From the NCBI RefSeq assembly GCF_030766935.1, contig NZ_JASERL010000008.1, forward strand, positions 124,001 to 188,000: DNA of 64,000 bases. The letters run 5' to 3'. The position numbers and the translations under genes are program-made. Of this stretch, positions 44,056 through 54,400 are shown one piece after another (position 1 is the stretch's first letter; every line of letters begins with the position of its first letter). Under the pieces are notes generated by a model. The model searched no databases and was not told the origin of the DNA. It worked only from the letters and a program-made list of their open reading frames with translations. Source of the DNA: Streptomyces sp. KL109B (GTDB lineage: Bacteria; Actinomycetota; Actinomycetes; Streptomycetales; Streptomycetaceae).

Positions 44056-44802
44056 ATGGCACGCAACGTGATAATCACCGGAGGCGGCACGGGAATCGGG
44101 CTCGCCGCGGCCCAGTCCTTCGCCGCGGAAGGGGACCGGGTGCTGCTGCTCGGGCGGCGTATCGAGGTCCTGGAGAAGGCCGATGTGCCCGGCGCGCTGA
44201 GGTACCCGGCCGATCTCAGTACGGTCGAGGGGGCGCGCGGCGCCGCCGGCTTCGCCCTGGAGGCGTTCGCCGGGACGGTCGACGTGCTCGTGCACAGCGC
44301 GGGCGGGTTCGGCGGCCGGACCCATCCGGCCCCGGAGGGCGACGATCCGCTGGACGCCGTGGCCCACGAATGGAACGCCAACTTCCGTATCAATACGCTC
44401 ACTTCGGTGCTGCTGACCGAGGCGCTGCGCGAGCACCTGACCGCGCCGGGCGGCCGGATCGTGTTCGTCTCCTCGATCGCCGGGCTGCGCGGCTCGAACC
44501 AGGGCTCGTACGGCGCCGCCAAGGCGGCCCTGCACCCGTACACGTTCGACCTCGCCCGGCAGCTCGGCCCGCGCGGCATCACCGTGAACACCATCGCGCC
44601 CGGCTATATCGAGGACACCGACTTCTTCGGCCCGACGATGCCCGAGGCGGAGTACCGGCGCCGCGTCGACGCCATCCCGACCGGCCGCGCGGGGACGCCC
44701 CAGGACATCGCGTCCACCGTGCTGTGGCTGGCCTCGCCCGGCGGCGGCCATGTCAGCGGGCAGATCGTCCAGGTCAACGGCGGGGAGCTGCTGGGGCGTT
44801 AG
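44056..44802 (+). CDS. SDR-family oxidoreductase
   Basis: A 248-residue short-chain dehydrogenase. Cofactor motif ITGGGTGIG at the N-terminus, NAG-equivalent HSAGGFGG, catalytic Ser in FVSSIAGL and the YGAAK catalytic Tyr-Lys pair in SQGSYGAAKAAL-like context (here NQGSYGAAKAAL). Resembles FabG-type enzymes; the substrate is not predictable. The ATG at 44056 lies 7 bp after a TAGGCT -10 box, suggesting a leaderless message; a GTG two codons upstream is the alternative. Confidence 0.87.
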   Translation: MARNVIITGGGTGIGLAAAQSFAAEGDRVLLLGRRIEVLEKADVPGALRYPADLSTVEGARGAAGFALEAFAGTVDVLVHSAGGFGGRTHPAPEGDDPLDAVAHEWNANFRINTLTSVLLTEALREHLTAPGGRIVFVSSIAGLRGSNQGSYGAAKAALHPYTFDLARQLGPRGITVNTIAPGYIEDTDFFGPTMPEAEYRRRVDAIPTGRAGTPQDIASTVLWLASPGGGHVSGQIVQVNGGELLGR

Positions 44803-44812
44803 CGCGCGTTCC

Positions 44813-45919
44813 TCAGCCCCGCCCCGTGCGCGGGGCCCGGCCGTCCCGGCTGATCACGTGGTCCGGGAGGGAGTCCAGCTCGTCCGGGGCGACCAGCGCC
44901 GTCGCCGTGTTGATCCGCGGCAGCGCGTACGGGTGGAAGTCGGTCAGCCAGCGCACCAGTTGCTCGCGGACCTGGACCCGCACCGTCCAGATGTCGTCCG
45001 CGTCCTTGGCCGTGACCAGGGCGCGGACCTGGAGGGTGCTGGGCGTGGTGTCGGTGACGGCGAGGCCCCAGTCGCGGCCGTCCCAGGCGGCGCACTCGCG
45101 CAGCACGTCGTGCAGCTTCTCGCGCATCTCGGGCACGGGCGCGCTGTGGTCGAGGTGGAAGAAGACGGTGCCGGTCATCTGGGCGCCGCCGCGCGACCAG
45201 TTCTCGAACGGCTTCGACGTGAAGTACGAGACCGGCATGGTGATCCGCCGCTCGTCCCAGGTGCGTACGGCGAGGAAGGTCAGGGTGATCTCCTCGACCG
45301 TGCCCCACTCGCCGTCCACGACCACGGTGTCGCCGATCCGCACCATGTCGCCGAACGCGATCTGGAGCCCTGCAAAAAGGTTTCCGAGCGTGGACTGCGC
45401 GGCGACACCGGCGACGATGCCCAGGATGCCGGCCGAGGCCAGCAGCGAGGCCCCGGCCGCCCTGAAGGCGGGGAACGTCAGGAGCATCGCGGCCGCCGCC
45501 ACGACGCCGACGACCGCGATGACGACGCGCTGGATCAGCGTGACCTGGGTGCGTACGCGCCGGACCCGGGCCGGATCGCGCTGCGCGGTGGCGTACCGGG
45601 CGTAGGACGACTCGACTATGGCGGAGGAGATCCGCACGGCGAGCCAGGCGGTGGCGCCGATCAGGACCAGGCTAAGCGTTTCTCCAATGCCGCCGTTGTG
45701 TTCCTTCGCGAGGCCCGTCTGGTCGTACGAGCCCCGCAGCAGCGCCGCGCACAGGACGAACTGGAGCGGCAGCCGGCAGCGGCGAAGCAGCCCCCATAGT
45801 GGGGTCTCGTGGTGGCGCTGGTCGGTGCGCTTCAACAACCGGTCGACGGCCCACCCCACGAGCAGCGTGAGCACGACCGAGCCGCCAATGACGATCAGGG
45901 GGCGCAGTACGTTCTCCAT
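44813..45919 (-). CDS. MscS-family mechanosensitive ion channel
   Basis: A 368-residue membrane protein with about four N-terminal helices; the pore-lining helix and the MscS beta domain are visible in LLASAGILGIVAGVAAQSTLG and NLFAGLQIAFGDMVRIGDTV, followed by EWGTVEEITLTFLAVRTWDERRI-type sequence. It releases solutes on hypo-osmotic shock. It converges on the SDR gene with only 10 bp between stops, and diverges from the following hydrolase. Confidence 0.92.
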   Translation of the reverse strand: MENVLRPLIVIGGSVVLTLLVGWAVDRLLKRTDQRHHETPLWGLLRRCRLPLQFVLCAALLRGSYDQTGLAKEHNGGIGETLSLVLIGATAWLAVRISSAIVESSYARYATAQRDPARVRRVRTQVTLIQRVVIAVVGVVAAAAMLLTFPAFRAAGASLLASAGILGIVAGVAAQSTLGNLFAGLQIAFGDMVRIGDTVVVDGEWGTVEEITLTFLAVRTWDERRITMPVSYFTSKPFENWSRGGAQMTGTVFFHLDHSAPVPEMREKLHDVLRECAAWDGRDWGLAVTDTTPSTLQVRALVTAKDADDIWTVRVQVREQLVRWLTDFHPYALPRINTATALVAPDELDSLPDHVISRDGRAPRTGRG

Positions 45920-45972
45920 GCAACGACGGTAACCGGGATCGGGCGCGGCTAACCTGCGGGGTCCCTGGCACC

Positions 45973-46551
45973 ATGGAGCCCATGAACATCATGCTTTTCC
46001 ATTCGGCGTTCGGACTGCGGCCCGCCGTGGAGTCCGCCGCCGACCGGCTGCGCGCCGCCGGGCACGAGGTGTGGACCCCCGACCTCTTCGAGGGCCGCAC
46101 CTTCGACACCGTCGAGGAGGGCATGGCCTTCAAGGACGAGATCGGCAAGGACGAGCTGCTCAAGCGCGCCGTCCTGGCCGCCGCCCCGTACTCCGACCGC
46201 GGGCTCGTCTACGCCGGGTTCTCGCTCGGCGCCGCGACCGCGCAGACCCTCGCCCTCGGCGACGAGAAGGCGAAGGGGCTGCTGCTCCTGCACGGCACCT
46301 CGGACATCTCGGAGGGCGTCACCGTGGACGAGCTGCCGGTGCAGCTGCACGTCGCCGAGCCCGACCCCTTCGAGACGGACGACTGGCTGACCGCCTGGTA
46401 CCTGCAGATGGGCCGCACGGGCGCCGATGTCGAGGTCTACCGCTACGCGGGCGCCGGGCACCTCTACACGGACCCCGATCTGCCGGACTACGACGAGGAG
46501 GCCGCCGAGGCCACCTGGCGGGTGGCGCTCGGCTTCCTCGAAACCCTGTAG
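45973..46551 (+). CDS. dienelactone hydrolase-family protein
   Basis: A 192-residue alpha/beta hydrolase. The nucleophile elbow is GFSLGAA, with Ser where classic dienelactone hydrolases have Cys; AGAGHLYTDPD supplies the His and VAEPDPFE the probable acid. The physiological substrate is unknown. Two in-frame ATGs (45973 and 45982) are possible; a GGAG lies just before the second. The stop is inside a 9-bp repeat that gives in-frame tandem stops. Confidence 0.8.
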   Translation: MEPMNIMLFHSAFGLRPAVESAADRLRAAGHEVWTPDLFEGRTFDTVEEGMAFKDEIGKDELLKRAVLAAAPYSDRGLVYAGFSLGAATAQTLALGDEKAKGLLLLHGTSDISEGVTVDELPVQLHVAEPDPFETDDWLTAWYLQMGRTGADVEVYRYAGAGHLYTDPDLPDYDEEAAEATWRVALGFLETL

Positions 46552-46578
46552 GCCCTCTAGACCCTCTAGGCCCTCTAG
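46549..46578. repeat. 9-bp tandem repeat carrying the hydrolase stop
   Basis: TAGGCCCTC, TAGACCCTC, TAGGCCCTC and a final TAG: each unit begins with TAG in the same frame, so the gene ends in four successive in-frame stops. Confidence 0.92.
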
Positions 46579-46587
46579 CGCGCTGCT

Positions 46588-48243
46588 TTACGCGACCGGG
46601 GTGTCCACCCGCTCGACCTTCTGCGTACCGGTGAGGGTGCGGTACGAGCGCTTCCAGGCGGACGTGGCGTTGGCGTCCGCGCGGTCGGAGACCACGTAGA
46701 AGTCCATCTGCGCCCGCTCGGCGGTGACGTCCAGGACGCCGTACCCGTGGTGGTCCATGTCCAGCCAGCGCACGTGCCGGTTGGCCGCCTTGATGGCGCC
46801 CTCGGCGACCGTGGAGAGCGTGTCCGGGGCGACGTGCAGGATGTCGTCCAGGTTGTCGGAGGTCACGGACGTGACCACGAACTCCGTCGCCGCGGACGGG
46901 GACAGCGGGTACGTCGCCGCCTTGACCGGTACGTCGTTGGCCCACGCCATGTGGATGTCGCCGGTCAGGAAGACGGTGTCGCGGACGGCGTGCTCGCGCA
47001 GGTGGGAGATCAGCTCGGCGCGGTCGTGCGTATAGCCGTCCCACTGGTCGACGTTGATCGCCAGGCCTTCCTTCGGGAGGCCGAGCAACTCGGCGAGCGG
47101 GCCCGTGAGATGCGCGGGCAGCGCGCCGAAGGCGACCGGCGAGATCATCACCGAGGTGCCGACCAGCTTCCAGTGGGCGTCCGAGGCGGTGAGGCCCGAC
47201 TTCAGCCAGTCGAGCTGGGCGCGGCCCGTGATCGTACGGTCCGGGGAGTCGACGGCGCCGTTGCCGACGCTCGACTGCTCGGAGCGGAACGAGCGCAGGT
47301 CGAGGAGGTGCAGGTCGGCGAGCGAGCCGAACCGGAGCCGTCTGAAGACGGTGCCCGCGGTGGACGGGCGTACCGGCATCCACTCGAAGTAGGCCTGCTT
47401 GGCGGCCTGTTGGCGCGCCGCCCAGTCGCCCTCGGTGTCCGGGGTGTGGTTCTCGGCACCGCCCGACCAGGCGTCGTTGGCGAACTCGTGGTCGTCCCAG
47501 ATCGCGATGAGCGGGTGCGTGGCCTGCATCGCCTGGACGTCGGCGTCCGTCTTGGTCTGGCCGTGCCGGGTGCGGTAGTCGGCGAGCGAGACGATCTCGT
47601 GGGTGGGCGCGTGCTGCCGGACGGTGTAGTCGGCGGTCGGGTACTCGCCGGTCTTGTACTCGTAGAGGTAGTCGCCGAGGTGCAGGACCGCGTCCAGGTC
47701 GGTGCGGGCTGCCAGGTGCCGGTACGGGGAGTAGTAGCCGGCCTCCCAGTTGGCGCAGGAGACGACGCCGAAGCGCAGGCCCGCGGGGGACGCGTCGGCG
47801 GCGGGTGTGGTGCGGGTGCGGCCCACGGGGGAGTGGGTGGCGTCCACGGAGAAGCGGAAGTAATAGGCGGTCTCCGGGCGCAAGCCCCTTACGTCGGCCT
47901 TCACCGTGTGGTCGGAGGCGGCGCTCGCGGTCACGGTTCCGCGGCCGACGACCGTACGGAAGCCCTTGTCCTCGGCGATCTCCCAACTCACCCGTACGTC
48001 GGGTCCCTTGCCGGAGCCGGGTATCGCCTCCGCGGTCGGGGTCACGCGCGTCCACAGCAGGACCCCGTCGGGCAGCGGGTCGCCGGACGCGACGCCGTGC
48101 AGGAAGGCGGGGGCCTCGGCGGCGTGGGCGGGGGACGTGGCCGCGAGCGGTGCGGCGAGCGCGGCGCCGGCGGCCGCGGCCTTGACGACCGTGCGGCGGC
48201 TCGGGGCGGATGCCGGGGCGGATTGATCGAATCGACTGGTCAC
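46588..48243 (-). CDS. phoD: secreted PhoD-type alkaline phosphatase/phosphodiesterase
   Basis: A 551-residue Tat-exported metallophosphatase. The signal peptide has SRRTVVKAAAAGAALAAP and ends AHA-A. Catalytic-domain motifs are FGVVSCANWE, LHLGDYLYEY, IWDDHEFANDAW and LTGDIHMAWAND. PhoD enzymes release phosphate from phosphodiesters when phosphate is scarce; the S. coelicolor homologue is PhoP-dependent, but I could not identify a PHO box here with confidence. The GTG start is the first codon in frame after the upstream terminator. Confidence 0.93.
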   Translation of the reverse strand: MTSRFDQSAPASAPSRRTVVKAAAAGAALAAPLAATSPAHAAEAPAFLHGVASGDPLPDGVLLWTRVTPTAEAIPGSGKGPDVRVSWEIAEDKGFRTVVGRGTVTASAASDHTVKADVRGLRPETAYYFRFSVDATHSPVGRTRTTPAADASPAGLRFGVVSCANWEAGYYSPYRHLAARTDLDAVLHLGDYLYEYKTGEYPTADYTVRQHAPTHEIVSLADYRTRHGQTKTDADVQAMQATHPLIAIWDDHEFANDAWSGGAENHTPDTEGDWAARQQAAKQAYFEWMPVRPSTAGTVFRRLRFGSLADLHLLDLRSFRSEQSSVGNGAVDSPDRTITGRAQLDWLKSGLTASDAHWKLVGTSVMISPVAFGALPAHLTGPLAELLGLPKEGLAINVDQWDGYTHDRAELISHLREHAVRDTVFLTGDIHMAWANDVPVKAATYPLSPSAATEFVVTSVTSDNLDDILHVAPDTLSTVAEGAIKAANRHVRWLDMDHHGYGVLDVTAERAQMDFYVVSDRADANATSAWKRSYRTLTGTQKVERVDTPVA

Positions 48244-48277
48244 AGCCGGTCAGACTACTGACTGGTAGATACAAAAA

Positions 48278-48305
48278 GCGGGCGAACCCGAAAGAGTTCG
48301 CCCGC
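48278..48305 (-). terminator. terminator of the thioredoxin-like gene
   Basis: On the minus strand GCGGGCGAAC and GTTCGCCCGC form a 10-bp stem with an 8-base loop, followed by TTTTTG. It is 36 bp past the stop at 48342. Confidence 0.85.
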
Positions 48306-48341
48306 TCTTCGCGCAGCGGCCTTCGCGCACCGGTTGGATCG

Positions 48342-49193
48342 TCAGCCCTTGAGGGCCTTCTTGATCGCGGTGTTGTACTCGGCCACGGTCATCGGCGCGT
48401 TCTGGCCGTCCGAACCCGTCAGCTTCTTGCCGTCCATGACGAGGCTGGGAGTGCCGGTGACCTCGTCCTTGTTCGAGTTGAACTTCTTGGACATCTTCAA
48501 CGCCCACGCGTCGTAGGTGCCGTCCTCGACGTCCTTCTGGAAGGCCTTGTTGCCCTTGAGCGAGTCCACACTGTCGGCGACCTTGATCAGGTAGTCGTCG
48601 TCCTTGAACTTGTCCTCGCTCTCATCGGGGTGGAACTTCGCCGAGTAGAGCGCCTCCTTGTAGTCGACGAAGGCGTCCTGGCTCACGTTGAGGGCCGCGC
48701 CGAGCGCGCTCAGCGCGTTCTTCGAGCCTTCGCCCCGGGTGCCCACGTCGCCCTTGCCCGGGTCGTCGCCGTCGATGAAGGTGGCACCGATGTACTGGAG
48801 CTTGAACTTGCCCGCCTCGACGTCCTTGTGGAGCGTCGGGCCGACGGTCTGCTCGAAGGAGGCGCAGACCGGGCAGCGCGAGTCCTCGTAGACCTTCAGG
48901 GTCTTCTTCGCGCTGCTCTTGCCGATGACGACCGTCGTGCCGTCCTTGCCGGAGGTGTGTGCGGGCGCCTTCACGGCGGAGGACTTGGCGTCCATCGCCG
49001 TCTGCCATTCCGAGGGCTTGCTGGCCTGCATCACCGCGTAGCCGATGCCGCCGGCGATCGCCAGGACCGCGACGATGGAAACGCCGACGATCACCTGCCG
49101 CTTCGTCTTCTCCTTCTTGGCCTGGCGCTCGCGTTCGATGCGCAGCCGCTCGCGGGCCGCCGTCTTCGCCTGCTGGCTGTTGCGCTTGCTCAT
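48342..49193 (-). CDS. membrane-anchored DsbA/thioredoxin-fold protein
   Basis: A 283-residue protein: Lys/Arg/Gln-rich cytoplasmic start, one membrane helix (about residues 34-55) and an extracytoplasmic DsbA-like domain with the CPVC active site in YEDSRCPVCASFEQ and the cis-Pro in VTGTPSLVMDG. It probably makes or reshuffles disulfides in exported proteins. A four-helix membrane protein with two Cys residues is encoded 45 bp upstream in the same direction and may be its redox partner, by position only. Confidence 0.88.
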   Translation of the reverse strand: MSKRNSQQAKTAARERLRIERERQAKKEKTKRQVIVGVSIVAVLAIAGGIGYAVMQASKPSEWQTAMDAKSSAVKAPAHTSGKDGTTVVIGKSSAKKTLKVYEDSRCPVCASFEQTVGPTLHKDVEAGKFKLQYIGATFIDGDDPGKGDVGTRGEGSKNALSALGAALNVSQDAFVDYKEALYSAKFHPDESEDKFKDDDYLIKVADSVDSLKGNKAFQKDVEDGTYDAWALKMSKKFNSNKDEVTGTPSLVMDGKKLTGSDGQNAPMTVAEYNTAIKKALKG

Positions 49194-49238
49194 GGTCGTA
49201 CTCCGTAGGTCTGTGAAAAACGTCCGTCTGGGGTGAGG

Positions 49239-49940
49239 TCAGGCGGCGAGCGGCGGCGGTCCGCGCCGTCCTACGGAGTGCACCCACAGCCGGGTGCGGG
49301 AGGCCGGTACGCGCGGGGCGGGGCGGCGCGGCAGGCGCACGGCCGGCTCGCGCCGGACGGTGACCGCGGCGACCGCGATCAGCAGCGGCCGGAACGCGAA
49401 GGCGGCGACCGCGCGCAGCAGTTGGGCCAGGGCCTGTTCGCCGCGGCGCAGCCAGGCGGCCGCGAGCAGGCCCACGGCGATGTGCGCGCCGAGCAGCAGC
49501 CAGGAGGCCGCCGGGTCGGTGTGGGCGAACAGGGCGGCGGCCTTGTCGGTGCTGCCACCCGTCATCCGGGCCAGCGGGGTGCCCACGTTCCCGGCACACA
49601 GCACGTCGAAGCCGAACTGGCGCAGCGGGCCCGCGACGGGGCCGCCCGCCTCGCCGTAACAGACGTGCTGGCCGGTCGTGAAGACCGTGTCGGCGGCCAG
49701 TTCAAGCGGGACGAGCAGGGCGGCGATGCGGCCGAAGCCGCGCTCGCGGCCCGCCAGCGCGTACGCGATCACGAAGACGGCCGCGGCGGTCGCGGCGACC
49801 GTCGTGAGCGGCAGCGGAGCCCGGGACAGCAGTACGTGCGACGCGACGGACAGCGTCACGACGAAGGCCGTGAACAGCGCCGCGCGCATCACTCGTAGTG
49901 GAGTCCCGGATATGTCGTCCATCGCGGAGGAGTGTCCCAT
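49239..49940 (-). CDS. hypothetical membrane protein
   Basis: A 233-residue protein not recognised as a named family. It has about four to five membrane helices (near residues 22-40, 48-62, 75-90, 145-165 and 180-200), two extracytoplasmic-looking Cys in GQHVCYGEAGG and FDVLCAGNVG, and an Arg/Pro-rich C-terminus. It lies directly upstream of the DsbA-like gene. The start is uncertain: ATG at 49940 or six codons later at 49922. Confidence 0.6.
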   Translation of the reverse strand: MGHSSAMDDISGTPLRVMRAALFTAFVVTLSVASHVLLSRAPLPLTTVAATAAAVFVIAYALAGRERGFGRIAALLVPLELAADTVFTTGQHVCYGEAGGPVAGPLRQFGFDVLCAGNVGTPLARMTGGSTDKAAALFAHTDPAASWLLLGAHIAVGLLAAAWLRRGEQALAQLLRAVAAFAFRPLLIAVAAVTVRREPAVRLPRRPAPRVPASRTRLWVHSVGRRGPPPLAA

Positions 49941-49995
49941 GCCGTGCGGTAAACGATGCCTAAAGGGTTCCTGTGCGTCAGGTACGGGCGGCCCC

Positions 49996-51321
49996 TCACA
50001 GCCCCGGGATCCGGCCGTTGCGGAACAGGTCCACGAAGATCTGGTGGTCCGCACGCGCGCGTGCCCCGTAGGAGTGCGCGAACTCGACCAGGAGAGGCGC
50101 GAAACCGTCCTCGTCGGCGGCGATCGCCGCGTCGATGGCGCGCTCCGTGGAGAACGGGACGAGCGACTCGCCTGACTGGTCGTCGGCCGCCGCGTGCATC
50201 GTCGCCGTGGCCCGGCCGAGGTCGGCGACGACCGCCGCGATCTCCTCCAGGTCGTCGATGTCGCCCCAGTCCAGGTCCACCGCGTACGGCGAGACCTCGG
50301 CGACCAGCTGCCCGGCGCCGTCCAGCTCCGTCCAGCCCAGCCACGGGTCGGCGTGCGCCTGGAGGGCGCGCTGCGAGATGACCGTGCGGTGGCCCTCGTG
50401 CTGGAAGTAGCCACGGACCGCCTGGTCGGTGATGTGCCGTGAGACGGCCGGGGTCTGGGCCTGCTTGAGATAGATCACGACATCGTTCTCCAGGGCGTCG
50501 CTGTTGCCCTCCAGAAGGATGTTGTACGAGGGCAGGCCCGCGGAGCCGATGCCGATGCCGCGGCGCCCGACCACATCCTTCACGCGGTACGAGTCCGGGC
50601 GGGCGAGGGAGGACTCCGGCAGCGTCTCCAGGTAGCCGTCGAACGCCGCGAGCACCTTGTACCGCGTCGCCGCGTCCAGCTCGATGGCGCCGCCGCCGGG
50701 CGCGAAGCGGCGCTCGAAGTCGCGGATCTCCGTCATGGTCTCCAGGAGGCCGAAACGGGTCAGCGCGCGGGCGTCGCGCAGCGCCTCCAGGAGCGGGCCC
50801 TCCGCCGTGTCCAGCGTGAAGGGCGGCACCTCGTCGCTCTTGGCGCCCGTCGCGAGCGCGTGGATGCGCTCGCGGTAGGCCTCCGCGTACGTGCGCACCA
50901 GGTCGGTGATCTGTTCGTCGCCGAGCGCCTTGGAGTAGCCGATCAGCGCCACGGAGGCGGCGAAGCGCTTGAGGTCCCAGGTGAAGGGGCCCACGTACGC
51001 CTCGTCGAAGTCGTTCACGTTGAAGATCAGCCGGCCCGTGGAGTCCATGTACGTGCCGAAGTTCTCCGCGTGCAGGTCGCCGTGGATCCACACCCGGCTG
51101 GTGCGGTCGTCCAGGAACGGCCCGCCGTGCTGCTCGCGCTCCACGTCCCGGTAGAACAGGCAGGCCGTGCCCCGGTAGAACGCGAAGGCGGAGGCGGCCA
51201 TCTTGCGGAACTTCACGCGGAAGGCCGCCGGGTCCGCGGCGAGGAGCTCGCCGAACGCGGTGTCGAAGACGGAGAGGATCTGCTCGCCGCGCTGCTCAGC
51301 GGTGGGCTGCGGTTCCGACAT
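49996..51321 (-). CDS. DUF2252-family protein
   Basis: A 441-residue soluble protein. The HGDLHAENFG and NDFDEAYVGPFTWDLKRFAAS motifs are those of aminoglycoside-phosphotransferase-like (protein-kinase-fold) enzymes and define DUF2252. A small-molecule kinase is therefore likely, but no substrate is known. The ATG follows GGAGG at a good distance. It diverges from dnaE across a 178-bp gap. Confidence 0.85.
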   Translation of the reverse strand: MSEPQPTAEQRGEQILSVFDTAFGELLAADPAAFRVKFRKMAASAFAFYRGTACLFYRDVEREQHGGPFLDDRTSRVWIHGDLHAENFGTYMDSTGRLIFNVNDFDEAYVGPFTWDLKRFAASVALIGYSKALGDEQITDLVRTYAEAYRERIHALATGAKSDEVPPFTLDTAEGPLLEALRDARALTRFGLLETMTEIRDFERRFAPGGGAIELDAATRYKVLAAFDGYLETLPESSLARPDSYRVKDVVGRRGIGIGSAGLPSYNILLEGNSDALENDVVIYLKQAQTPAVSRHITDQAVRGYFQHEGHRTVISQRALQAHADPWLGWTELDGAGQLVAEVSPYAVDLDWGDIDDLEEIAAVVADLGRATATMHAAADDQSGESLVPFSTERAIDAAIAADEDGFAPLLVEFAHSYGARARADHQIFVDLFRNGRIPGL

Positions 51322-51499
51322 CGCTGGGTGCCTCCTGGTGCGGGTGATGCGTGAGCTGTGTGACACGCAGGACAAGTGTTCTGTCCAGTCCAACGCACGA
51401 CCGTACCCCCGAGTGCCCGCGGGTTGTCAGTGCGCGGTCGTAGACTTCCAAGCTGTCCCTCATCCGCCCGCCCGGTGTTTTCCATTGGAGGCCCCCACC

Positions 51500-54400
51500 G
51501 TGTCAAAGCCGCCCTTCACGCACCTGCACGTGCACACCCAGTACTCGCTGCTGGACGGTGCGGCGCGGCTGAAGGACATGTTCAAGGCCGCCGGCGACAT
51601 GGGCATGACGCACATCGCGATGTCCGACCACGGCAACCTGCACGGGGCGTACGACTTCTTCCACACCGCGGAGAAGGCGGGCATCACGCCGATCATCGGC
51701 ATCGAGGCGTACGTCGCCCCCGAGTCCCGGCGCACCAAGCGGAAGATCCAGTGGGGCCAGCCGCACCAGAAGCGCGACGACGTCTCCGGTTCCGGTGGTT
51801 ACACCCACAAGACGATGTGGGCGGCGAACAGCACGGGGCTGCACAACCTGTTCAAGCTGACCTCGGACGCGTACGCCGAGGGCTGGCTGCAGAAGTGGCC
51901 GCGCATGGACAAGGAGACGCTCTCCCAGTGGAGCGAGGGCATCATCGCCTCCACCGGCTGCCCCTCGGGCGAGGTCCAGACCCGCCTCCGCCTCGGCCAG
52001 TTCGACGAGGCGGTCAAGGCGGCCGCCGAGTACCAGGACATCTTCGGCAAGGACCGGTACTTCCTGGAGCTGATGGACCACGGGATCGACATCGAGCACA
52101 AGGTCCGCGAGGACCTGCTGCGGGTCGGCAAGAAGGTCGGCATCCCGCCGCTGGTGACGAACGACTCGCACTACACGTACGCGCACGAGGCGACCGCGCA
52201 CGACGCGCTGCTGTGCATCCAGACCGGCAAGAACCTCTCCGACCCGGACCGCTTCCGGTTCAACGGCACGGGCTACTACCTGAAGTCGACCGACGAGATG
52301 TACGCCGTCGACTCCTCGGACGCCTGGCAGGAGGGCTGCCGGAACACGCTGCTCGTGGCCGAGCAGATCGACACGACCGGCATGTTCGAGAAGCGCGACC
52401 TCATGCCGAAGTTCGAGATCCCGGAGGGCTTCACCGAGGTCACCTGGTTCCAGGAAGAGGTCCGGGTCGGCATGCAGCGCCGCTATCCGGGCGGTGTCCC
52501 CGACGACCGGCAGAAGCAGGCCGAGTACGAGATGGACATCATCATCCAGATGGGGTTCCCGGGATACTTCCTGGTCGTCGCGGACTTCATCATGTGGGCG
52601 AAGAACAACGGCATCGCGGTCGGTCCAGGGCGAGGCTCCGCGGCCGGTTCGATCGTCGCCTACGCGATGGGCATCACCGACCTCGACCCGATCACGCACG
52701 GCCTGATCTTCGAGCGCTTCCTCAACCCCGAGCGCGTCTCCATGCCCGACGTCGACATCGACTTCGACGAGCGCAGGCGCGTCGAAGTGATCAGGTACGT
52801 GACCGAGAAGTACGGCGCCGACAAGGTCGCCATGATCGGCACGTACGGCAAGATCAAGGCCAAGAACGCGATCAAGGACTCCGCGCGCGTGCTCGGCTAC
52901 CCGTACGCGATGGGCGACCGCCTCACCAAGGCGATGCCCGCCGACGTCCTCGGCAAGGGCATCGACCTCGACGGCATCACCAACCCCGAGCACCCCCGCT
53001 ACTCGGAGGCGGGCGAGATCCGGGGGATGTACGAGAACGAGGCGGACGTCAAGAAGGTCATCGACACCGCCAAGGGCGTCGAGGGCCTGGTCCGGCAGAT
53101 GGGCGTGCACGCGGCCGGCGTGATCATGTCCAGCGAGCCGATCGTCGACCACGCCCCGCTGTGGACCCGGCACACCGACGGCGTGACCATCACGCAGTGG
53201 GACTACCCGCAGTGCGAGTCGCTCGGCCTCCTGAAGATGGACTTCCTGGGCCTCCGCAACCTCACGATCATGGACGACGCCGTCAAGATGGTGCGGTCCA
53301 ACAAGGGCATCGACCTGGAGATGCTCGACCTCCCGCTGGACGACCCGAAGACCTTCGAACTGCTCTGCCGCGGTGACACGCTGGGCGTCTTCCAGTTCGA
53401 CGGCGGCCCGATGCGCTCGCTGCTGCGCCAGATGCAGCCCGACAACTTCGAGGACATTTCCGCCGTCTCGGCCCTGTACCGGCCGGGCCCGATGGGCATG
53501 AACTCGCACATCAACTACGCGGAGCGCAAGAACGGCCGCCAGGAGATCTCGCCGATCCACCCGGAGCTCGAAGAGCCCCTGAAGGACACGCTCGGCCTCA
53601 CCTACGGCCTCATCGTGTACCAGGAGCAGGTGCAGAAGGCCGCGCAGATCGTCGCCGGTTACTCGCTCGGCGAGGCCGACGTGCTGCGCCGCGTGATGGG
53701 CAAGAAGAAGCCCGAGGAACTGGCGAAGAACTTCGTGCTCTTCCAGGAGGGCGCCAAGAAGAAGGGCTTCTCCGACCAGGCGATCCAGGCGCTGTGGGAC
53801 GTCCTGGTGCCGTTCGCCGGCTACGCGTTCAACAAGGCGCACTCCTCCGCGTACGGCCTGGTCACCTACTGGACCGCGTACCTGAAGGCGAACTACCCGG
53901 CCGAGTACATGGCCGCGCTGCTCACCTCGGTGAAGGACGACAAGGACAAGTCGGCCGTCTACCTCAACGAGTGCCGGCGCATGAAGATCAAGGTCCTGCC
54001 GCCGGACGTGAACGAGTCGGTGCACAACTTCGCCGCCCAGGGCGACGACGTGATCCTCTTCGGCCTGGAGGCGGTCCGTAACGTCGGTGGGAACGTGGTG
54101 GAGTCGATCACCCGGGCCCGCAAGGCGAAGGGGAAGTTCGCCTCGTTCCCCGACTACCTGGACAAGATCGAGGCCGCGGCCTGCAATAAGCGGACCACGG
54201 AATCGCTGATCAAGGCCGGCGCCTTCGACCAGATGGGACACACCCGCAAGGGGCTCACCGCCCAGTACGAGCCGATGATCGACAACGTCGTGGCGGTGAA
54301 GCGCAAGGAGGCCGAGGGGCAGTTCGACCTCTTCGGCGGCATGGGCGAGGGCGAGAGCGACGAACCGGGCTTCGGCCTCGACGTCGAGTTCTCCGAGGAC

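Noticed and set aside
48200..48310. GTTCGCC motifs before phoD as a PHO box
   Set aside because: They are the arms of the upstream gene's terminator hairpin and lack the 11-bp direct repeat spacing of PHO boxes.
51363..51390. GGACA/TGTCC inverted repeat between the DUF2252 gene and dnaE as an SOS box
   Set aside because: Does not match the actinobacterial LexA consensus (GAAC-N4-GTTC) closely enough.
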